Of a DNA stretch of 64,000 nt, positions 1 through 10,444 are shown piece by piece. The position numbers and the translations under genes are program-made. The notes under the pieces are model-generated. The model ran no database searches and was not told the origin of the DNA. It saw nothing but the letters and a program-made list of their open reading frames with translations. Every line of letters starts with the position of its first letter. Positions within the stretch are counted from its first letter, which is position 1. This DNA comes from Patagioenas fasciata (taxonomy: Eukaryota > Chordata > Aves > Columbiformes > Columbidae), in NCBI RefSeq assembly GCF_037038585.1, contig NC_092523.1, forward strand, positions 44,729,001 to 44,793,000. The letters are read 5' to 3'.

Positions 1-3000
1 ACATTTAGAAGTTAGATTCCCCAAAGTAGGTAAATTAACTTCCTAGTTCATGTCTTCAAAGAGAAAATGAATAGTTTAATAAAGCAATTAAAGAGGAGAG
101 CTGTGTTACACAACAGACATATTAAAGTACAGGCCATGTACCTTTCTTTTCTAATTTTTTGAGCTTCTGTAGTCAATGGAGCATTGAATTGTAATTCAAA
201 AAATTCAGAAAAACTCTGTCAGCAAGAATTCGCCAAAGAGAGATGAAGCTAAGAATTTTCCAGATCAACTGCGGAATACACTGTTACCTTCAAAAAGAAA
301 ACTAAATCAGTCCAGTCCAAAATTACCAAGAGACTTTTGCACTGCAGAATTTCATGCAGAGTTAAGTTTGCTTTCTCTGACAACGTCTATCAGACCTAGG
401 AGTTCTCAGAGCTGTACACACAAATATGAGCTGGTTATCTTACTGTCACTCCTCTTCTCTGAGCCTGCAGTGAAGTCCTTTTGCCAAATTTGCACCGTGA
501 CAATGCAGGGTGAATAGTATTGTCAAATGCATATTTACCTCTTCATGATTTGGGAGAAGCTAAGCACAATGACTTTGTTAACAGAAGTAAGCAGCAAATA
601 CTAACATACTTCTCTTGTTATTTCTTGTACTGACATGAATATGATAAACATCTTTTGTCTTTCCAACCTTCTCTCAGCTTTAAAGATACCTCAGGACTTC
701 TCAAAAGCCAAAATCAAGTAACTACCTTTACAAGACAGTGAAGCAATGAAAAGAAAACACAAGTAAAGAAAGAGAGACAATAAGAAGCTACTTTAAGGGA
801 TGAAGAAAACACAAGGTCATCATGTCTTTCTACAGAAAGATTTTTTTTAAGTTTTACTTAATGACTGAAAGGTGTTATGCATAAATGCATTTCTTTCAAA
901 TTCCAATACTTTGTAAAATAAAACCAAATGTCCAGAATCGAGATCAAACACGAGAAAACACGTCAACACACACAATTCAACCTGAGCCATTCACAAAAAT
1001 GCCAACTGAGTTTTCTGCTGCAAGCTCTGCTTTCCCCAGCAGCAACAGGAGGGCACGCCTGATCACCGCTTTCAAGTATTTCCAGCGCTAACAACACATT
1101 AAGTTTCCCACAAATTTAGTCTTATTCGTGGATTATTTTGGCCAGTGTCAGCTTTGTGGATTTAAGGGTGGGTTTCTTTTCCTTTGGCCATTGCCACAGC
1201 AGGCTTCCAGTCTGCTGATTCAGGAAGTTTTACAGCATTAACGCAGACCTGGTGAGCCTGATTTAGCTGTGCTCTGTGCCCTTCACACTGGCTTTATCCC
1301 TGCACAGGAGCTCATTTCTTCACTGCATCATTTCTTATTTTCTGCTTTTTTTTTTTTTTTTTTTTTTTTTTGTTATCCCTCCTAGAAAGCAGGGCTGAGC
1401 AGCAAGGCCAGGAGAAAGTTTAACAGCCCACATGGCACAGACCACGTCACAGGGGAAGTGTTGTCCTACAAGCCCAGCTTAGTAGCCCCACTACCTGACC
1501 AACCAGTTTCTGAGCATCAGCCGGTGCCACTCCTCCTGAACACCCCACCATCCTTCGATGACCATCTCCTGAGGCACCACCAGCAGGCTTCTCTGGCTGG
1601 AACTTAAGCCCCTACCAACACGAGGGACCTCACTACACGTTTTCAGAAAGTGTCCTTCCCTGGAGAGAGCACTCGGCCTCCTTCAGCTTTCACAACACAC
1701 TGAAGGGCTGGGTTCAACACCGAAGGCAAACAGACATTTAGAAAAGGTCAAACAAGGACAGAGAAACAACTTTACCACCACAAAAACACATTCCAGAAGC
1801 AGTTTGGGGTTTTTTCCTTTAAAAAAAAAGAAAGATTTGCAAAAAAGACATGCTAAATACGATGCCTGTGCAGTCAGGATATTTTTCCATGGGAGTTTTT
1901 GTTTTCTCACACATATTCCATAAGCATGAGGATAAAAATAACATTACCACAATGACGTATCTATAGTAGGAGGAATGACTTATGGTTGCCGACCGAAAGT
2001 CAAGGTTTCCTCTTTGCCCCCAATTTGAAAATGTCACCAGCCAATCCGCCGCCTGCCAAAATAATCAGTAATACCATCTCTTCCCCCAAACCAGAGCACA
2101 GAGACTGCTCAGAGAGCAGCACAAGCCTGTAGAAAATAGGACAGATGGCATTACAACTCCAAGCAAAGTAACTCCTTGTATCATTAGCTATTGAACCGCA
2201 GCTTGATGTGAGGATCAGTGTAAAGCTTATTAGTCTTTAGACAGTTGGCAGCAACAGCCACTGCAGCAACCATTCGGGAGCAGAAGGAACTCATTCAGTT
2301 TAGTTGTTTTTCAGGTCGTGTTAAGTCAAAATGTTTCTATACACACTCCAGTCCCCAATTTAACCTTCCTCAGCCTCTCCACATTCAATTACGCTTACAA
2401 ACAGCTTCAGCTCACATACTCCTCCAACAAAGAGGGCTCCAGGAGCCCAGTGCAGGTATCTAAAAAATTCCTGCCTGATGCCACGGTAGGATTTCACCCT
2501 ACTTTGGAGAGCAAGGACTTGCCAAGAATACCACTGACCTCAGCCCCAACATTATGAAACAGCGCTGCCAGCTCCAGCCAGCTATGTAAAAGTAGGGATT
2601 GAATTCAGACCCGGAGCCACAGCATACTGTGGGATAACAGCAAAACAAAACCCCTCAAAATTATACTCTTAAGTGCATTTTTCTTTTTACCGGAAGCAAC
2701 CTTCAAGATAAACTCAGCTGGCGTTTCTCCCTCTCTCTCCCCTCCACCCCCAAAATTAGGCAGTAGGAGGAAAGTTGTTCGCGTTCATGCATTTCTTCCC
2801 TTCCCGTGAGACTGCCGCCCGGGCATTCAGCGCTGGGGGCTTGGGGGTGGGATGAAACCCGCACCGGAGCCGCTCTGTTCCCGGGGGAGCGGGACCGTGG
2901 GGCTCCCGGGCTCCTCCCCTGGCCGGGGCTGCGCGGGGCGGGCGCGCTGGCGGAGGCCGCCCGCCGGGCACGGAGGGCAGCGGGGCGGCCCCCCCAAAGT

Positions 3001-3039
3001 GGGAGGGTGTCGCGGGGTCCGGGGGAAGGGGCCGCCTAC
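1..3039 (-). other. RAPGEF2: RAPGEF2 intron 1, 5' part
   Basis: This is the stretch downstream of the exon 1 donor on the minus strand, continuing past the left edge. The part next to the exon (about 2790-3039) belongs to the CpG island; the rest is AT-rich. No exon with recognisable protein and matching splice sites was found. Short open frames on both strands have no family resemblance. The one local landmark is a 26-base T run at 1346-1371. Confidence 0.75.
1346..1371 (-). repeat. T26 homopolymer (A26 on the RAPGEF2 sense strand)
   Basis: There are 26 consecutive T on the plus strand. Read on the minus strand, the A tract follows about 270 bases of moderately GC-rich sequence (1372-1640). 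This resembles the tail of a retrocopy, but I found no recognisable gene or SINE in that segment and no target-site duplication of the left flank. It may be a simple homopolymer. Confidence 0.6.
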
Positions 3040-3040
3040 C
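3030..3040 (-). other. RAPGEF2: splice donor of RAPGEF2 exon 1
   Basis: On the minus strand the coding exon ends CAG and the intron begins GTAGGC at 3039. The open frame would run on for 70 codons, but with a proline/arginine-rich translation typical of GC-rich intron. The recognised RAPGEF2 peptide stops exactly at this donor, so the splice site, not the open frame, sets the exon end. Confidence 0.85.
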
Positions 3041-3108
3041 TGGGGGCTCCTCTCCGCCGGGTTCTTCATCACCGCCTGGCGGAAGCTGTTATCCACATAG
3101 GACGCCAT
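3040..3108 (-). CDS. RAPGEF2: RAPGEF2 first coding exon (23 codons, partial gene)
   Basis: The minus strand opens at an ATG (3106-3108) and reads MASYVDNSFRQAVMKNPAER followed by SPQ, then meets a splice donor (CAG|GTAGGC, intron starting at 3039). This matches, from memory, the N-terminus of RAPGEF2 (PDZ-GEF1), where mammals have Thr rather than Ser at residue 21. The paralogue RAPGEF6 begins differently. The start has A at -3 and G at +4, a good Kozak context, and lies inside a CpG island. The exon is exactly 69 bases, so the junction is phase 0. The cyclic-nucleotide-binding-like, REM, PDZ, Ras-associating and CDC25-type GEF domains would be encoded by later exons beyond the left edge. The family activates Rap1/Rap2 by GDP release at membranes and junctions. 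Seen: peptide, donor, island. Known: family role. Inferred: the rest of the gene lies to the left. Confidence 0.9.
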
Positions 3109-3306
3109 CGTGCCCCTCCTGCCTCCTCCCGCCGCCGCCGCCGCCCGAGGAGGGGATGGGGGAAGGCCGGCCGCGGCCTGGCGCTGCGGGCTGCGCGGCC
3201 GGAGCGTTGGGTGAGGAGCTGGGTGGCGGCGCGGCGCGGAGGCTCCGCGGAGCTCAGCAGCGCCGCCGCCCGGAGCAGGAGGCGGCGGCGGCCGAGCCCC
3301 GCGGGT

Positions 3307-3339
3307 GGCGGCGGCGGCGACGACGACGACGACGACGAC
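3307..3339 (+). repeat. (GGC)4(GAC)7 triplet repeat in RAPGEF2 5' UTR or promoter
   Basis: Four GGC units (3307-3318) are followed directly by seven perfect GAC units (3319-3339). On the transcribed minus strand this is (GTC)7(GCC)4, about 200 bases upstream of the ATG. It probably lies in the 5' UTR if transcription starts above 3340, which is not shown. A separate short GCC tract lies at about 3130-3147, closer to the start codon. Confidence 0.85.
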
Positions 3340-3514
3340 AAGGGCTCGGCGCTCCCGCTCTAACCGGCTCTACGCCTCCCGTCGGCCCGCTCCGCCGCAT
3401 CCCCCCGGGCACCGCCGCCGCCTCTCTCCTCTTCCTCCTCCCATCCGGGCTGATAGGGAGCTCCGCGCCCGCCTGGGAGACGGGGAAGTTGCTGGCTCCG
3501 GGAGGCGGAGCGGC

Positions 3515-3561
3515 GGGGGGGCGGGTCGGGGCGGGACGGTAGAAGGAGTGGGGGGGGCGGG
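3515..3561 (+). promoter_or_regulatory. cluster of GC boxes (Sp1-type) upstream of RAPGEF2
   Basis: GGGGGCGGG occurs at about 3515-3524, GGGGCGGGAC at about 3528-3537 and GGGGGCGGG again at about 3552-3561. The last is mirrored on the other strand within the palindrome. GC boxes of this form bind Sp1/KLF factors and are common just upstream of CpG-island starts. Their position 400-450 bases upstream of the ATG fits a core or proximal promoter, but this is inferred from motif and location only. Confidence 0.5.
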
Positions 3562-3599
3562 TCGCTGGGGGCCGCGGCCCCCAGCGACCCGCCCCCCCC
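3550..3599. repeat. perfect 50-bp palindrome without spacer
   Basis: The sequence reads the same on both strands from 3550 to 3599, centred between 3574 and 3575 in a CCGCGG core, with 25-base arms and no mismatch. It breaks at 3549 against 3600. The arms include a G7/C7 run, CGGGTCGCTGGGGG and its complement. Outside the arms the flanks are unrelated. Such a structure can form a cruciform in DNA or a hairpin in RNA. A spacer-free fold-back in extremely GC-rich DNA is also a classic place for polymerase template switching or assembly error, so its reality is uncertain. Confidence 0.9.
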
Positions 3600-3660
3600 C
3601 CGCCTGGACATCGCTGCTTGAGCATCCATCGATCTAGTGACTCCCTGCTTTGGGGTGGCC

Positions 3661-6600
3661 ACCTGTTGTCACTCTTCTCAAGAGTAATCCCTATCAGCCG
3701 GCTGTCCCCTCTGTCATTGTTGCGCGGGATAAAAACGAGGAAGGGAAGGGTGTGGACGCTTTAATTTAACACTTTTCTGGAGGTTATCTAGCCGTTTCTT
3801 CTCACGCGAACTTAAGTTTTTGAAGAGTAAAGGTCTGGCAACATGGCTGATTTTTCTTTGTTTACCACGACACCGAGCATGTCTCAACAGCAGCTTGACA
3901 AATAGGAATCATGGAAGTATTATTAATGTGCCATTAACGGCAGTGCAATGCTATTAATGTATTTGCATTTACAACTGATGTGTACCCTTTGCTGATATGG
4001 ATCACACAGTATAAATCACGTCAACCTTAAGAAATCTGTGATTTCCAGTCACTAATATGGGTTTACACATTTTAATCACAAGTAAGGCAGTGTAATTTTT
4101 ATTTCTACTTTTTATTTGCAAAAAATCACAGGGATAACCATTTTTTTTTCCTTACACAACATGCAATGCTGGTGTTAGGAGACAAAATCTTACACTTTTA
4201 GACATACATGGCTCCTGAGCAGCCTGTGTCCTCAGACAGTAATCTACTAAACCTACTGAAGTTCTACATATGGTTCATTAACAAAGATAACTCTTAGGGC
4301 TAATCCCACTCATATGTGTTAGCAAAATATTTTTGCAGCTAATACCAATAATTCTGGGCAGACCATGGGAAAAGGCTAGGGAAGGCTCCACATCCTGACT
4401 ACATCTTGCTTGTTGGTGCTTAGCAGTAGTCCTTATGGGGGATTTTTTTTTTTTTTTAACTAACAGATTGAAAATGTAATGTCCTTTGCCCTAAAAAAAA
4501 AATCACAGTTTTAAATATGCCTCACATTCATCACCCAGAGAGTATAATTTACTCAAATTAATCAAGCCTGCAGCTATAGGAAAGTGCCAGCTTTTCTGAA
4601 GTTCCGTTTACAAACCCGGAGTGCTGATTCCCTTTTTTTTTGTGGGGCATACGTACAGGGCAAGTGCCGCAGGAATGCGAGGAATGCTCTCCTGGGCTCC
4701 ACTCCTCAACCACTTCAGGGCACCCATTCGCTCCTGCTACAGACTAGCTTGCCTGACATCTTCATATCTCTACATCAAAATAGAGCTACCCACTCTATTT
4801 TAATATATAATTATCTTTCATTTCAGACCTATTAGCTGTAACAGCATCAAGTGAAGTGTTCCGCTCTGATTCATTTTTTGTTGTGTTATCTGGTAACACA
4901 ATACCTGTGATTCACAGTGACATTTAACTTCAGCCAACGGGATTTTGGAAGCTCCAATTGTACTCTGATTAGTTTAACAAATCTCGATGGTTATAGATAT
5001 CTGTCAAGGGCCTATCATATACCACATGAAGTGTTAGAAATGGGAATGAATGGAAGGCAAAGAATTATGTACAAATATATTCAACAATTTCTGAATAATA
5101 TTTAAGGATATGTTGCATTTACACCTTTTTAGTGTCTGTAAGCAACATATTTGTATAGTGCCGATGCTTCTGATTGTTTATGTTCTCCATGGTGGATACA
5201 GTTCTGTCCTTTATGCTGTTTATTTCTAGCTAAAATTCGAATAGTTCTTACATCTGAAAAAAAATAAAAAAGAAAAAGAAGAAGAAAACCATTATCAATA
5301 TATAGAGCATGAACAATAATTATTAGAGACCACGTGATTATCACTGGAAAACCCCTTTTTTTCATGCAAATATTCAACAAAATAGAATTTACAGCATATA
5401 ATGGTTTTGCATTTTTTTGCATTGTCTTATTCTCACTGTCTTCCCTGCTTTCTAACTTCAACAGTAGATCAGTATATTTTAGAATATACACATGTACCAT
5501 ATACCATTCATTTTGCATTTTCTTTTTGGTTATTCTTCAGTCTGCATTATCCATCCTGATTTACAATGGATTTTTGAGGGGGTTATTTGCGCTGATCACA
5601 TTATAACATTACATAGGTTTCTTATCCCATATTACACTAGGAAACCAATAGTTAAGCATGTACAATACACACAGCACCTACAGTATTGATATTTCAGCAA
5701 TATAAAAAGGTTGCAATTCAAAATATGACAGCTCAGCATAATATCCTTTTGGATAGCTATAACTAAGCATTGTGTTAAGGTATTTTAGAAAAGTATTTTG
5801 CCTTAGAAATACAGAGTTTCTGCCTTCCTGAATACCTCATTTTCTTTCAAGGAATAAAATGAAATGGTCAGGTCAAACAGTTATTAAAATGCCAAGGAAA
5901 CAAATTCAGCATTTCTGTGAGCTCTTTGTTCATTTGCTAACCCTCATCTTTAAAAAGATTCTCACATTTTGAAAGCCTTGCACTTGACTTAGCCACACAG
6001 CTTTTGATTTGTGATACCAGTTAAATGCTTGGTCTGCTCAGGAGAGGCCAGCCTGCTCTGGTAGGGAAAAATAACATTGCCTCCTTGGGGAGTTCAGTAG
6101 ATTATACACAGTCAGTATCTATATAAACCCATGAACGTCCTTTTATCCCCTTTCTTTGGATAAACACTCATTTTCATCTGTCTTCTGGAGACAGCATGTC
6201 AGCTGAAGCAGATTCATGCAGCCGATCTCCAGCCCTCAGAACCACCCATCTCCTTCCCAGTTCTCACTGGCACCTTCTCAGCAACCATAAAAAGTTACTT
6301 TCATAACCATTTGTGGAGATGGACAGTAAAGGAGAACAGAGGTATCAGTCTGGTGAACCACTCCGTGGCAGACCTCGAGAACAGCAGCCATCCCCACTGG
6401 GCCGAGCAGAAGCCAATTTTATTGGATTTTAAGTAAAAGATGAATAATTTCAGGTGCAAGTAAAGCTACTACCAAGAGAAGACTATCTTCTTTGAATGAG
6501 ATGAGCCTCTGTGCTCTGTCTTTCAGGATGTCAACATTTGCAAGAATGCTGTCTCTCACCCTTTGGGATTTATACATGGCTGGGAATATTACCATTTGCA

Positions 6601-9600
6601 AGCCCAATTTTCTATCGTCTTTTACAACATGATTAAGGACATATAGGTATTTTTGTTAGTTTGTTTGGAGTTTTTTGTTTGTTAGGTTTTTTACACAGCA
6701 TCCTCTACTTGTGTGGCTATTTGTCAAGTAGAAATCACTAGTGCACAGGCACAGTATGTGCCACAGCCACCCTGTGCCCCTGAACCCAAGGGTAGAATAG
6801 CAAGGTAGCAGTGAGTTAATACAGTCCATGCTAAAATAATTACTGAATCTTTACCATTGCTTTATGGTCCTTTTGTACTTGTAAGACAGTACAAAATCCA
6901 AAAGGCTATAAAAGAGAGCCTGGCCTGTGGCATAAAGCAACATTTATTTTTTTTTTTTTTTCTTAAAAAGGAAAAAAGAGAAGAATTTGTGACTATTATA
7001 ATGCATTTCATAATGCATACATTTTTTCAGAATTTGCCACTGTTTGCACAGCTACATTTGGGATTATTTATCATTTGACTTCCGCTGTAGCTGCAAATAT
7101 GCGCAAACCAGCTTTAACTCGTTAGTTTAATACTAGCAGAGGCAGCTCAGGGAGTAGCATGAACTGATTGTCCAACTATTTACATGGTGGTTTGAGAGGA
7201 ATTCACAGCCTACACAGTGTTTCCTTCAGCTGTTCTGATAAAGGTGCCCAGACAAAAGGAAGGGTGGCTGAAATCTATGTGGCAGCAGCACCCAGGAGGC
7301 ACAGTAATGGGTGGTGGTTCCCCATGCTATGTACTATATGAACACTGAACAAACTAGCAGGAACTCTCGAAGGTCAAGCCTTTATTTCAGAAGCTCAGGT
7401 ACGTCTACACAAGCTTCACTGCCGCTTGTGACCGTGATAGAGGTGTGCCCCATTTCTCTCCAGAGTGGAAGTGATAATGGAAGATGACTGTGAGTCTCCT
7501 ATCCTGGTGCCTCTACTGGGAAAGGGGTGTTCAGGACCTTCCTTCAACATCATCTGCTCCAGCTTCTCCTTCTGTGAAGAGAGGCACAAAAGTAACAACT
7601 CAACTTCTCAGCTCAAGTATTCTGAGACATAAGGAAAGCACTACAAGTGCTGTTATTAATAACACCAACAGCATTTTGAGGTTGGTTTTTTTTTTAACAG
7701 AAAATTAACAACAAACATATAAACAGTCAAAGGGCATCTTTTGTCATGATCGGGATGTGTCGAGGTTGTTTTGGTGGGCTGGCACAAAGCACACAGCAAT
7801 AAGGTGGTGCTGCGGCGCTGGCGTGCTCCGGGACAGGCTGCTTGCAGGGAGATGTGCCCTGTGCTGGGTCTTGAATTGCACTCGCTGCACAGTGGCAAAG
7901 GTATCAGACAGACTAAGAACAGGGTCCTTTTAGATAGATGACACTTTCTGCATGATGTTAAAAAATGCACTCTGCTCCTTTCCTAATAGTCAGGCACAAT
8001 CTGTAAGACTCAGGATATATATATATATATAGGAGCAATTTCAACTGTTGAAAGTGTATTATAGCACAATTTTGTGAACTATTTATTCAGTTTTGTGTAT
8101 ATTTCTAACATTATATTTCAGTAAATAGCATCCCAAATATGAAAAAATATTTCATTCTTTATTTACTGCCTTTGAAGTTTTAATTACTGGACAAATTAAA
8201 GCCTGAACTTAAATTTCTGTGTTTTGTTTTTAAAACAATATATTTCCTAAAAGAAGATACAAACTTATTCTTTTTTTAAAATAACTGTAATCAAATTGTT
8301 TAAAATAATCTGTTGAAATTTCTACAACCCTAACATTACATGATTGTGCTGAAGTATGAAAAGAAGAAATTGTCTGGAAATCAATCTAGACGGGATTACT
8401 ATTTATTCAAAGATGGCCAAGTCTTTAAAATAATGTAACTCATATGTATTAATAGTAGATAGCCAGATGATCATTAATATCCAACAATTCCACTTTTCAT
8501 AAAACACTAGAAGATAATAAAGTTATCTAATAGATCATGCAGAATGATAAATAAAACATGTAAAGCTCTGCAAGGAAAATGAAACACATCAGAAATAAAA
8601 ATATTTCACAAAGATGTGAAATATTTATAACAGAATAATTTCTTGTAAACTCTGTTATTAAGACCTTTTACTCCAAATGTGCTTTTTTCAGTATGAGGAT
8701 TATATATTGATTGCCTAATTCTCTCTGTCTACTATCAGAAACCTTTTTTTTAAATAAGTCAGCATTATTATATATGACTGAAGTGTTTGGCTTGAGTCTG
8801 TACTTGCTGTTTCAAAAAATACGAATATATATTCATACCTTTTAGCATTACTGCAGGGCATTATTCTACAAATTAAGTTTACAGCTGGCAGCATTTTTCT
8901 GTAATGAATTATTGATTAATTATTCCAGATACTGCCTGTCCTCGCTCAGCCACCCAGCATTGCGTACTGCGCTGCTAAGTCAGCCCATGCTAGAACTATT
9001 CCTTGGACCAAGTCCCCAAATGCCACATTCCGGTCAGCTTTCACCTCTTTAGTCTTGTCAACATCTTCCAGAGAAATCATCCCCGCTCTTCCTTGCTCAC
9101 TTCAACACACTATACTGCATCACAAATATGTTCCAACATGATATTACTGGCGCTCATTAGAAGAGCGTTTGCATTTACACTGCATTCTAACGACCTTTAT
9201 AAATTATTCTGTTGCTTTGAAATTAATAGTCATTGTGTACAATGTTTATGCGGTTCAGCCGCCTTCATTCTTTAGCCACCATTTAGATCTGCTCAAAGCA
9301 TATGGGGATGTGTGGGTGTGAACTTAAGTGAATGTTTCTGTGCTGTGCATACATATCCTGGCAAAGCATATTCACACCTATATCATAATGTGACAAGTAC
9401 TAGGTACCAATTTAAAGGGATAGAATCAACTTTAAGTTCAGTAAATGCTAGAAAAGTTAATATTGTTGTTACTTACGAATCAGTGATATTGTACTCCATC
9501 AGTTTATGTTCCATTTATTTTTCCAGGAATAAACCATCTAGTACCTGGAATAAAACAGCATTAAAATCTAATTTTACCTTATCCAAAGACAGCATATTCC

Positions 9601-10352
9601 AGATAGATTGACACTGAGGTAAGCTACCAAGGTGATCTAAGCTTTTTGTGGAATTGTCCTATTGTTCCAGAAAATTAAGTGACAATATGCCTAACCTTGT
9701 GTGTGCAGAGCCCCTCACTGTATCTGTAGTCCAAGAATACTATTATTAGACAGATCATAGAAAAAAAAAAAAAGCGTTCAAAATGCTGTTATGACCACAT
9801 TTTGAACACAATCTCTACAATCAACAGTAATGTCTGCAGTGAAAACCAAGACTTTCTACTCTTTTCTTTTCATAAATAACTTCATATAAAGAGATCCCTA
9901 TTTCCACTAGGACCTTCAGCTTCTGTACAAATATACAGTGATAAATTCAAGCATTAAATTGATTTGGAGCAGGTAACACTTGACTGATACAAAAGCGGAG
10001 ACATGAAGGAACAGACAAAAATAAGCAGCACTGAGCTTGTAAACAGTTACTAACTGCGGGGTAGAAGTTTACACAATGTATTCCTTGTGTCACCTGGATC
10101 TATATTTAAGACAGCAATAATTTATCCCTTTCCCTCCATTTTTCTGTGTTTATTTTTGTATTTGTTTCATTTATGAAGCAGATACTTATAATACTCTTTA
10201 AACATTCAGTAGCTAGTTGTGATAAACACTATTTTCCTACTCCTGTAACAACTGATTTGTGCTGAAAACACCCACCATTGCCTTATTGTACCACTACTGC
10301 AAAAACACGGGAACCTGCTGCTGGGTTCACTTCTGATTTCGAGAACAAAGTT
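3661..10352. other. AT-rich upstream intergenic DNA, no gene recognised
   Basis: There is no CpG-rich promoter, no recognisable exon and no mobile element that I can identify. Open frames here (the longest about 129 codons, at 5129-5518 minus) show no family motifs. About 8040-8900 is especially AT-rich and poor in open frames. A short (TA)n run lies at about 8013-8032 and a G/T-rich tract at about 6647-6692. Confidence 0.7.
8013..8032. repeat. (TA)n dinucleotide run
   Basis: About ten alternating TA steps, a short microsatellite. No other role is apparent. Confidence 0.7.
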
Positions 10353-10374
10353 AAATAATAATAATAATAATAAC

Positions 10375-10441
<67 letters not shown>

Positions 10442-10444
10442 TAA
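10353..10444 (+). repeat. (AAT)n microsatellite, about 90 bp
   Basis: A nearly pure AAT/ATA/TAA trinucleotide array with one C interruption at about 10374. It is the longest simple repeat in the window. On the minus strand it produces open frames of poly-Tyr or poly-Ile, which are artefacts of the repeat and not genes. It is likely length-polymorphic. Confidence 0.95.

Larger units (their letters stand above)
2790..3660. promoter_or_regulatory. RAPGEF2: CpG island over the RAPGEF2 promoter and first exon
   Basis: Base composition changes abruptly from AT-rich to strongly GC-rich near 2790 and back near 3660, with dense CG dinucleotides between. It is the only stretch of this kind in the window. 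It covers the first coding exon, the sequence encoding the 5' UTR, and presumably the transcription start of the minus-strand gene, somewhere between about 3150 and 3600. I see no TATA box in the expected orientation, which fits a CpG-island promoter with dispersed starts. Overlapping open frames of 80-185 codons across the island (Arg/Ala/Gly/Pro-rich in every frame) are a consequence of low stop-codon density in GC-rich DNA and are not called as genes. Confidence 0.85.

Noticed and set aside
2806-3662. Many long overlapping open frames in the CpG island (for example 2806-3363 plus)
   Set aside because: All six frames are open because GC-rich DNA has few stops, and the translations are Arg/Gly/Ala/Pro runs. 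Only the 23-codon RAPGEF2 exon is recognisable.
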